Assembly: GCF_001457435.1 (NCBI RefSeq)
Contig: NZ_LN881717.1
Coordinates: 71,896-135,895, forward strand
Direction of reading: 5' to 3'
Source of the DNA: Actinobaculum massiliense
GTDB taxonomy: Bacteria; Actinomycetota; Actinomycetes; Actinomycetales; Actinomycetaceae
Length of the DNA stretch: 64,000 nucleotides
The translations under genes were made by a program, and so were the position numbers. Below the pieces are notes generated by a model. It worked only from the letters and a program-made list of their open reading frames with translations. It did no database searches and was not told the origin of the DNA. Of the stretch, positions 58,368 through 64,000 are shown piece by piece; the first letter of the stretch is position 1, and each line of letters opens with the position of its first letter.

Positions 58368-58727
58368 CTAGCGATGCCGACCCACGCCAACATGCAACTG
58401 TCCGTTGCGCAAAAGCTCGAGACGCTCATCGAGAAGGACCTTCAGGTCCTCAACCTTGCGACGTTCCAGGAGCATATCCCAGTGGGTCCGCGGGGGCTTG
58501 GGCGGCTTGCGATCGTCCACGCCTTCGCCCTCAACAAGTTCGGCTTCATCACCGCAGCGGCAGGTCCAAGCCATGGGGACCTCGGCATCAACCGCCATGG
58601 AGACCCGGAACTTATGACCTTCCTTGCACTGGTACTTGACTTCCTTATGTTGCACGAAAGCAACATTCTTATCGGTTTCCAGGGAGTTCGTTCCAATGCG
58701 CATTCCGCGAAGCGAGCGTTCCGCCAT
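58368..58727 (-). CDS. rbpA: RNA polymerase-binding protein RbpA
   Basis: This 119-residue actinobacterial factor stabilises the polymerase open complex and binds the principal sigma factor. The N-terminal tail is MAERSLRGMRIGTNSLETD; the core domain (about residues 25-75) has YQCKEGHKFRVSM and AWTCRCGDEAEL; a basic linker (RKPPKPPRTHWDMLLERR) contacts promoter DNA; the sigma-interaction helix (VEDLKVLLDERLELLR) ends the fold. ATG 58727 has AAGGAG upstream. A SigR/SigH-type promoter lies 45 bp upstream, as reported for Streptomyces rbpA. Confidence 0.96.
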   Translation of the reverse strand: MAERSLRGMRIGTNSLETDKNVAFVQHKEVKYQCKEGHKFRVSMAVDAEVPMAWTCRCGDEAELVEGEGVDDRKPPKPPRTHWDMLLERRKVEDLKVLLDERLELLRNGQLHVGVGRHR

Positions 58728-58771
58728 ACGTTTTCTCCTTATCCAGGCTTGCCATCAACTCGTTTATTCTA

Positions 58772-58797
58772 AACGCAGTTTTTCTTCGGGTTGTTCC
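58772..58797 (-). promoter_or_regulatory. SigR/SigH-type promoter of rbpA
   Basis: On the minus strand GGAAC (58793-58797), an 18-nt spacer (58775-58792) and GTT (58772-58774; CGTT with the preceding C) match the thiol-oxidative-stress consensus GGAAY-N18-GTT. A TAGAAT overlapping the downstream side might also serve the housekeeping sigma factor. Confidence 0.65.
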
Positions 58798-58872
58798 CGC
58801 TCCCTCCCGAACAGCGCAAAACCGGGCGAAAGTGGAGATGGACGAACCCGCGATTTACCAGAGCTCTTTGCC

Positions 58873-58886
58873 GATAATGTACATTA
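58873..58886. promoter_or_regulatory. 14-bp perfect palindrome upstream of rbpA
   Basis: ATAATGTACATTAT is fully self-complementary, and TTGACA on the minus strand adjoins it. It lies in the pcp-rbpA gap (58728-58959). It could be an operator or part of a second rbpA promoter. Confidence 0.4.
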
Positions 58887-58959
58887 TGTCAAATTGGCGA
58901 TGTCTCTTCTGACTGTCACGATAGCGGTTATTTTGCGGTCCTCCCCGCTTGGGATCGCG

Positions 58960-59574
58960 CTAGTAGCCAGCGCGAATTGCTCGCTCGAAGCGTTCCTGCT
59001 CCTGTGCGACGGCGTCGTGCACTCCGCTGAGCACCGCGGCCAGCAATGACTCGAGGCGCGAATCAAGATCTTCTCCGCGCAAGGCGGGCACGTGAATGAA
59101 AACCGCCGGGAAAATGCTCTGGTAAATCAGGTACGCGGTGTAGTTGCACAGGTACTTTCCGGCATCGGTGGACGCCTGGGCGGCAAAGCCAGCGGCTTCG
59201 ATGCAACTTGCCAGGCGCTCCACATCGAAACGTGACATAACACCTTCGGGCCCGCCGGGAATGATTTGCTCTGAAGTGGGCAGGTTTCCGGCATTATCAG
59301 CACTTGCGGGATCGAGCTGATTTCGCCCCACGGCTTCGACCGAGATATGCGGGCGCGAACCGTCCTCCCCCAGGCAAAGAACGATTGTGGGATGGCTACG
59401 GATAATCGCGGTGTCTAATTCACGCGCGAGTCGCGAGTAATCAACCGGAAGTTGCGCCAAATGCAGGTGAACCCGCTCAGCCGAAAAGCTTTTTTCCAGG
59501 GCGCGGGCCACAAGCGCGGAAACGTTTTCCTCCGCGCCGCCGAATGGCTCAAAATACGTAACGAGTACTCGCAC
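58960..59574 (-). CDS. pcp: Pyrrolidone-carboxylate peptidase (pyroglutamyl peptidase I)
   Basis: This 204-residue cysteine peptidase removes N-terminal pyroglutamate. It begins MRVLVTYFEPFGGAEENVSA. The triad can be placed: Glu in ISVEAVGRN, Cys in AGKYLCNYTAYL and His in FIHVPAL. The usual GQAGGR segment reads GEDGSR, a notable divergence that may change activity. The start codon is GTG 59574, 9 bp after the MerR-type regulator stop with an AGGGGAG site, so it is probably cotranscribed. Pyrrolidonyl arylamidase activity is a diagnostic trait of some Actinomycetaceae. Confidence 0.88.
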   Translation of the reverse strand: MRVLVTYFEPFGGAEENVSALVARALEKSFSAERVHLHLAQLPVDYSRLARELDTAIIRSHPTIVLCLGEDGSRPHISVEAVGRNQLDPASADNAGNLPTSEQIIPGGPEGVMSRFDVERLASCIEAAGFAAQASTDAGKYLCNYTAYLIYQSIFPAVFIHVPALRGEDLDSRLESLLAAVLSGVHDAVAQEQERFERAIRAGY

Positions 59575-59583
59575 TGGGCTCCC

Positions 59584-60147
59584 CTACGCCCTGCGCCGCG
59601 CCTTTTCGGCCCGCTTCTTGGCGAGCTCGTCTTCGACGTCGCCCGCGTCGGCGTGTTCGGTGGGTAGCTGCGCGAGGGAACCCTCGACTTCGCTCCACAC
59701 CTTCCCGACGGCGATGCCGAATACTCCCTGCCCGCCTTTGACGAGGTCGATCACCTCTTCGTCCGACGTGCACTCGTAGACCGAGGCGCCGTCGGACATA
59801 AGGGTGATTTGCGCGAGGTCTTCCACTCCGCGCTCTTGGAGTTGCGCAATGGCCTGGCGAATCTGCTGCAGGGACACGCCGGTATCGAGTAGCCTCTTGA
59901 CCACCTTGAGGACGAGGATGTCGCGGAAGGAGTAAAGGCGCTGGCTACCGGATCCGGAAGCATTTTGGATGGAAGGCGAGACCAAGCCGGTGCGATCCCA
60001 GTAGTCAAGCTGGCGATAGGTAATTCCTGCGGCCTTGCCGGCGACCGGCCCGCGGTATCCCGTCTCGGCGTCGAGTTCGGGTAAGGGGTCGCCAAAGAGC
60101 ATCGGCTGCGTGCGCATTCCCTGCTGATGCGCGATGGCGTCGCTCAT
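59584..60147 (-). CDS. MerR-family regulator of the McdR/Rv1830 type
   Basis: This 187-residue regulator matches the conserved actinobacterial protein two genes after FtsR in mycobacteria (Rv1830; McdR/ResR). The winged helix reads AAGITYRQLDYWDRTGLVSPS and QRLYSFRDILVLKVVKRLLD; then VSLQQIRQAIAQLQERGVEDLAQITLMSDG (quoted in part) and GGQGVFGIAVGKVWSEVEGSL. Such proteins control growth and division genes. ATG 60147 has AATGGAG. It is separated from ftsR by 217 bp; the DUF151 nuclease gene usually found in that gap is absent. Confidence 0.9.
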   Translation of the reverse strand: MSDAIAHQQGMRTQPMLFGDPLPELDAETGYRGPVAGKAAGITYRQLDYWDRTGLVSPSIQNASGSGSQRLYSFRDILVLKVVKRLLDTGVSLQQIRQAIAQLQERGVEDLAQITLMSDGASVYECTSDEEVIDLVKGGQGVFGIAVGKVWSEVEGSLAQLPTEHADAGDVEDELAKKRAEKARRRA

Positions 60148-60364
60148 ATCTACTCCATTCCTTGCGTGGATGCGGCTTCGGCCGCATGTCCAACGATATA
60201 GCAGGAAGAAGTTTCCGCCTGCGTGATGCGTCGGCGTGTCGAAAGCTCAAGCTGTACTTGAGGTGTGGCAAAAACCTAACCGCTACTCTCGCTAGCTTAG
60301 CGCTTTTCTGGGTAGATGGTTGTGAAACGTGTGAAAGATGTGAATCCGCGGACGGATGCCCGCC

Positions 60365-61123
60365 CTAGCGAACGCTGACCTCAATATCTTCGGCCAATAG
60401 AGCGCGGTAAAGACGGGCAAACTTTTCCAAATTTTCGTCCGCGCGAGCCAGTGCGCGCTCCCTTTCCACCGCGGATTTCTTAGCCAACTGCGGAGCGAGG
60501 GACGCCAGAATTGCGTGGGCATGTGAATGTGCCGAGGTGCGCACCGCGCGGACTTGATGCAGATCAAACCCGGCCTCCAGCAACATCACGGTATACCGCA
60601 TCACATCCGGAGCTTGAGCCGAGAGGCGCCCGCGCGCGTCGGTCTGCAAGATACCAGCGTCGATCACGGCCTGAATCGTGGCCACCTCAATTCCGGTGAT
60701 ATCGGCAACCTCTCCCACGCGGAGGCGCTCCCCCGGTTGCGGACGGCGCACTTCGCGCTCGTTGACGAGCCGCATGGTGCGCGGGTGCTCGGTGGAGACT
60801 CCACTGTCGAGCTGATGGAGTTCCTCGCGGATTTGGTCAAGCGGTAGGTAGCTATCGCGCTGCTCGCGTAACACAAAACGGAGGCGCTCAACATCGGCCT
60901 GCGAGAAAAGGCGCTGGTTAGTTGCGGTCCGGTGCGGGCTAATCAAACCCACCGATTCGTAGTGGCGGATCTTTGACACTGAGAGCATAGGGAATTCGGC
61001 GTTCAGGATTCGCCGAACCTCCCCGATTTTTAACTGCGGATCGTGGGGAAGATTCTGAGGCCACTGCAGATGCTGGCCTGAGTTGTCTGATTCACGAGCC
61101 GCGTTCTTCGCGGCTGATGTCAC
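60365..61123 (-). CDS. ftsR: MerR-family regulator FtsR
   Basis: This 252-residue regulator corresponds to Rv1828 and corynebacterial FtsR, an activator of ftsZ. The MerR winged helix (about residues 30-100) has LKIGEVRRILNAEFPMLSVS, KIRHYESVGLISPHRTATNQ and RLFSQADVERLRFVLREQRD; a second helix-turn-helix-like region follows (RLRVGEVADITGIEVATIQA) and a helical C-terminal domain. The GTG start overlaps the garA stop (GTGA), so the two are coupled. Confidence 0.9.
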   Translation of the reverse strand: MTSAAKNAARESDNSGQHLQWPQNLPHDPQLKIGEVRRILNAEFPMLSVSKIRHYESVGLISPHRTATNQRLFSQADVERLRFVLREQRDSYLPLDQIREELHQLDSGVSTEHPRTMRLVNEREVRRPQPGERLRVGEVADITGIEVATIQAVIDAGILQTDARGRLSAQAPDVMRYTVMLLEAGFDLHQVRAVRTSAHSHAHAILASLAPQLAKKSAVERERALARADENLEKFARLYRALLAEDIEVSVR

Positions 61124-61569
61124 GCTGCCGCCTTTGATCCGTAGTACGTAAGCCGGAACTTACCGATCTGAATCTCGTCGCCTATCTTGAGAACCGCTTC
61201 ATCAACGCGCTCTCGATTGACGTAGGTACCGTTAAGGGATCCGGAATCCCTCACCTTGTAGCCGCCGTCGATCCGAATGAACTGTGCGTGGCGGCGGGAA
61301 ACGGTGACGTCATCCAAGAAAATATCGGACCGCTGGTGGCGCCCCGCGTTCGTCACCTCGCCGTCAAGGAGGAAACGGGCGCCAGCGTTGGGGCCGGACT
61401 GTGAGATCAAAAGGGCGGATCCTGCCGGGAGGGCGTCAATCGCCGCAAGTTCCTCGGGTCGGAGGCTACGATCGACGGTCGGCTGCTCGGCCGGCGCCCC
61501 AATCGCCGTAAAACGTGACGTTTCGTTGGGATCCCCCGCTGTTGATCGAGGGTCGAACTGCTGCGCCAT
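61120..61569 (-). CDS. garA: FHA-domain metabolic regulator GarA/OdhI
   Basis: This 149-residue protein has an FHA domain in residues 55-145 (VTNAGRHQRSDIFLDD, VSRRHAQFIRIDGGYKVRD, SLNGTYVNRERVDEA). In mycobacteria and corynebacteria, phosphorylation of a Thr in an N-terminal ETT motif by Ser/Thr kinases switches off its inhibition of 2-oxoglutarate dehydrogenase and glutamate enzymes. The equivalent here is NETSRF at residues 15-20, with one Thr followed by Ser. ATG 61569 has GAGGAGG. It heads the garA-ftsR unit; the gap 61570-61914 upstream holds its promoter, an ACTCCATGGAGT palindrome near 61770 and the tRNA promoter, with no further gene seen. Confidence 0.93.
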   Translation of the reverse strand: MAQQFDPRSTAGDPNETSRFTAIGAPAEQPTVDRSLRPEELAAIDALPAGSALLISQSGPNAGARFLLDGEVTNAGRHQRSDIFLDDVTVSRRHAQFIRIDGGYKVRDSGSLNGTYVNRERVDEAVLKIGDEIQIGKFRLTYYGSKAAA

Positions 61570-61866
61570 AATGCCTCCTCATCCGCCCATTGGAAACCGC
61601 CGGTAACTCGGCAGTAAGTCGGTAACAATCGTATAACGGGCGGGCAAAGAACTCTAGCTGGTCCAGCTGTGAAAATTCTCGGGAGCCGGGGCGGCGCTTT
61701 GCGGCGTTCCTCGACGGCCCGCGCCCTAAGGTCGCGCAATTAGGCCGAGCCTGGGCTACTTAGTAGCGCGCACTCCATGGAGTAGCCTGCACTCCAATTA
61801 GTGGGGCAGGCGGCTTTTGCGAGCGCACGCTCCAGATGTGAACCCCGTCTCCGTGATGGCTTCGTC

Positions 61867-61896
61867 TTGGAAACTTCACCGCCGCTGGTGTAATCT
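61867..61896 (+). promoter_or_regulatory. Promoter of tRNA-Pro
   Basis: TTGGAA (61867-61872), an 18-nt spacer and TAATCT (61891-61896) lie 18 bp before the tRNA. Confidence 0.55.
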
Positions 61897-61914
61897 CAAT
61901 TGGTCGCATGGCGA

Positions 61915-61988
<74 letters not shown>

Positions 61989-61997
61989 CGGAGAGAT

Positions 61998-62044
61998 TCC
62001 CGCGAGTTAGAGCCAGAAGGTTCAGCTCGCGGGATTCGCATTTA
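61998..62044 (+). terminator. Hairpin after tRNA-Pro
   Basis: TCCCGCGAG (61998-62006) pairs with CTCGCGGGA (62036-62044), 9 bp with a 29-nt loop and weak T-richness after (CGCATTTAA). It may stop tRNA transcription. Confidence 0.5.
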
Positions 62045-62141
62045 AGCCGGAGCGCCACCCATTCGGCACCTGTCGCTAAAAATCCCCCGCCGGAGCGGTA
62101 GCCGCCCCCCCGCTCCCGCTTCGCGCGAGGGCGCATCGGTA

Positions 62142-63683
62142 CTACTCCGCGATCCAGGCCCGGCCCTCGGCCATGCGCAACACGCGATGGGCCATGCGGG
62201 CGGTCACCAGCGGATCGTGGGAAATAAAGAGCATGGCCAAGCCGCGAGTTTCTTGCACCGCTTGTAAAATATCGAGCACGGTGGCTCGCATTCCCGGGTC
62301 CAGTGCAGAAACGGCTTCGTCGGCCACAAGTACCGAGGGATGACCGGCGAGCGCACGGGCAATCGCCACGCGTTGGCGTTGGCCGCCGGAAAGGAAGATG
62401 GGCCGCCGCCGAGCTGTGTCAGCCGGAAGCCCCACCTCAGCCAAGGCCGTGTCAATCTGCTCTTCTAGGCCGGTGGTGCGGTAAGTCCTTCCGTCAGAAA
62501 GTGCATCGGCGAGGATCTGCCCCACTGTTCGCCGCGGGTCGAAACTCGAGAGAGCATCCTGCGGAATAAGCCCAATATGCCCGCGTAGCGCCTGGCGTTG
62601 GCGTTCCTTTCCCGGCGTCCACGGCTTTCCTTCGAGCAGGACCTCCCCCGCGTTTGGCGCGCTGACCCCGAGCACCAGGCGTCCTAGTGTGGTTTTCCCG
62701 GACCCGGACTGGCCCTCAATTCCAAGCGTTTGCCCGGCCCGCAGAGTAAAGCTGACGTCATCTACCGCGCGCACCAGGCTTCCGTCCGGGCGGGAAAAAC
62801 TCTTTGAGAGATGTCGCGCCTCCAGAACAATCGGCACCTCGGGCTTCGTGGCGCGATCTTGGCTTTGACCAGTTTCACCCCGGCCAGCATCACCTCGCTC
62901 GGTCGAAGCTCGATGCACTTGCCCTCGCCCCGCTCGCAGGAACTTAGCCACCTCGGTTTTCTCGACGGTGTCCACCTCCGCGTCGAGGCGCCCGTCCCTT
63001 AGCTCGCGCACCGAGTCGGCAATTCGATCAATCGCCCGCAGGTCATGCGAAATGAGGACGACGGCGGTGCCCGCATCGGCCAGGTCGCGAAGCAGATCCA
63101 AAATTTGGTCACGGGTGACCGGATCAAGTGAAGCGGTCGGTTCGTCAGCCACGATCACGCTCGGATCCCGCGCAATAGCTGTGGCAATGAGAACGCGTTG
63201 GCGCTGGCCACCGGAAAGCTCATCGGCGCGCCGATCAATAAACTGCTCCGGTTCTTCCAAGCCGGCCCGCTCCAGGAGCTCGAGTGCCTTTGCCCGCCGT
63301 CGGGCGCGCGGCTGAGCGCTACCAATCGCCTCTTCGAGTTCTCGGCCAACCGTGCGCAAGGGATCGAGCCCCACCAGAGCGTCCTGCAGCACCAGGCCTA
63401 CCCGACTCCCCCGCACTTTGCGCCAAGTGCGCTGCGTGGCCGATGCCAGGTTAACGGCGTCGCCGTCGTGCCTATAAACCAAGCTTTCGGCGCGCACGAC
63501 CGTGCCCGGCTGTGCGGAAACCAAACCCACCAGCGCGCGAGAGGTGACGGATTTGCCTGCGCCCGAGGCGCCGACGATGGCGAGGACGCGGCCGGGATAG
63601 GCGTCGAAAGAGACGTCGCGGAGAACGGTGCGGGCACCGAAGCTAACCTCCAGGCCTCGCACGCTTAGAGCAGGCGTGAGCAT
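62142..63683 (-). CDS. Oligopeptide/dipeptide ABC transporter ATPase, fused DppD-DppF type
   Basis: This 513-residue protein carries two complete ABC ATPase domains. The first (about residues 1-245) has GASGAGKS (Walker A), ELSGGQRQRVLIATAIA (signature) and VIVADEPTASLD (Walker B). A hydrophilic linker (245-285) leads to the second, with GQSGSGKTTLGR, FLSGGQRQRVAIARALA and VLVADEAVSALD (Ala in place of the usual Pro/Thr after DE). Such fusions power peptide or nickel importers. ATG 63683 overlaps the permease stop by one base; the frame stays open upstream but that part is a shadow of the permease gene. Substrate unknown. Confidence 0.92.
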   Translation of the reverse strand: MLTPALSVRGLEVSFGARTVLRDVSFDAYPGRVLAIVGASGAGKSVTSRALVGLVSAQPGTVVRAESLVYRHDGDAVNLASATQRTWRKVRGSRVGLVLQDALVGLDPLRTVGRELEEAIGSAQPRARRRAKALELLERAGLEEPEQFIDRRADELSGGQRQRVLIATAIARDPSVIVADEPTASLDPVTRDQILDLLRDLADAGTAVVLISHDLRAIDRIADSVRELRDGRLDAEVDTVEKTEVAKFLRAGRGQVHRASTERGDAGRGETGQSQDRATKPEVPIVLEARHLSKSFSRPDGSLVRAVDDVSFTLRAGQTLGIEGQSGSGKTTLGRLVLGVSAPNAGEVLLEGKPWTPGKERQRQALRGHIGLIPQDALSSFDPRRTVGQILADALSDGRTYRTTGLEEQIDTALAEVGLPADTARRRPIFLSGGQRQRVAIARALAGHPSVLVADEAVSALDPGMRATVLDILQAVQETRGLAMLFISHDPLVTARMAHRVLRMAEGRAWIAE

Positions 63684-64000
63684 TAGGCAACTCCTCCTCG
63701 CGCGCGGGTGCGGCGTTGGATGCGCCGCCCAATAACGGTTGCGGCGATTGCAACCAAAACGATGGCTGTTCCGGGAAACACCGTGAGCCACCAGTTTCCG
63801 GTGATGAGGTAGGTGCGCCCGGCAGAAAGCATCGCGCCCCATTCCGGTGAGGGAGGCGCGGCGCCCAAGCCGAGGAACGCGAGGGCGGATGCCCACACAA
63901 TTGCTTGCCCCAAGCCGAGCGTCGCTAGCGCGAAAAGTGGTGCAAACGTATTAGGCAAAATGGTACGGAACAGCCGATGGGCGGCTGAGCGGCCCAATAT
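63683..64000 (-). CDS. Oligopeptide ABC transporter permease DppC-type, C-terminal part
   Basis: At least 105 codons are open to the right edge of the window, where the frame continues as ILGRSAAHRLF. The EAA-like loop (HRLFRTILPNTFAPLF) and two or three transmembrane helices are visible, with the DppC/OppC signature LGLGAAPPSPEWGAML and a C-terminal helix followed by a basic tail. TAATG couples it to the ATPase gene. The N-terminal part, the second permease and the binding protein would lie beyond the window. Confidence 0.88.
   Translation of the reverse strand: MLGRSAAHRLFRTILPNTFAPLFALATLGLGQAIVWASALAFLGLGAAPPSPEWGAMLSAGRTYLITGNWWLTVFPGTAIVLVAIAATVIGRRIQRRTRARGGVA

Noticed and set aside
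58624-59049. 141-codon plus-strand ORF spanning rbpA and pcp 5'/3' regions
   Set aside because: It overlaps two well-supported minus-strand genes and their promoter and shows no domain.

Overview
The window is a contiguous stretch of core chromosome from a high-GC actinobacterium. mIHF, RbpA, GarA/FtsR/McdR-type regulators, PafB/PafC, HelY, Ppm next to Lnt, a helicase-dead PriA and many leaderless promoters all point to Actinomycetota. The gene set suggests a small-genome, host-associated member of the Actinomycetaceae. Beta-glucuronidase next to glucuronate isomerase, together with a pyrrolidone-carboxylate peptidase, fits a Trueperella pyogenes-like organism; that assignment is inference from phenotype-like markers, not from a search. 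Almost all the sequence is coding. I see no prophage, complete insertion sequence, CRISPR array or rRNA operon.

Layout. 1-3.8 kb: 3' end of infC, rpmI, rplT, then a glycerophosphodiesterase, a SpoU rRNA methyltransferase and a GDSL hydrolase. 3.9-10.4 kb: a LEA-like small protein and a glucuronide island: uxaC, a GPH-family hexuronide symporter, an unknown membrane protein and uidA, with a 22-bp palindromic operator and an unexplained structured-RNA candidate. 10.6-15.2 kb: pheS-pheT and an SDR dehydrogenase. 15.4-25.5 kb: DEAD-box helicase, MFS exporter, aspS, DUF421 protein, GNAT acetyltransferase and an MMPL transporter. 25.6-36.3 kb: rarA, rpsD, alaS-ruvX-mltG, an orphan prepilin peptidase, aroC-aroK, efp-nusB. 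36.4-45.9 kb: S4-domain protein, mihF-gmk-rpoZ-coaBC-metK, priA, fmt-rsmB. 45.9-50 kb: rpe, an FMN riboswitch controlling a RibX/RibY-type riboflavin uptake pair, then hisE-hisG. 50-58.3 kb: DUF3866 protein, pafB-pafC-helY, lnt-ppm. 58.4-64 kb: rbpA, pcp, two MerR-family regulators, garA, tRNA-Pro(GGG), and an oligopeptide-type ABC transporter running off the end.

How the genes work together. Translation and RNA metabolism dominate (IF-3, L35, L20, S4, PheRS, AspRS, AlaRS, EF-P, NusB, Fmt, RsmB, SpoU methylase, DEAD-box and Ski2-like helicases). The glucuronide genes form a catabolic front end: uptake or cleavage of glucuronides, then isomerisation of glucuronate. The genes for the later steps are not in the window. 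The FMN riboswitch sits between rpe and hisE, where related actinobacteria often carry riboflavin biosynthesis genes. Here it controls uptake genes instead, suggesting riboflavin scavenging. The most notable regulatory signals are this riboswitch with an apparent Shine-Dalgarno-masking hairpin, a SigR/SigH-type promoter in front of rbpA, the uxaC operator, and a repeated pattern of -10 boxes placed 6-8 nt before start codons (leaderless mRNAs).
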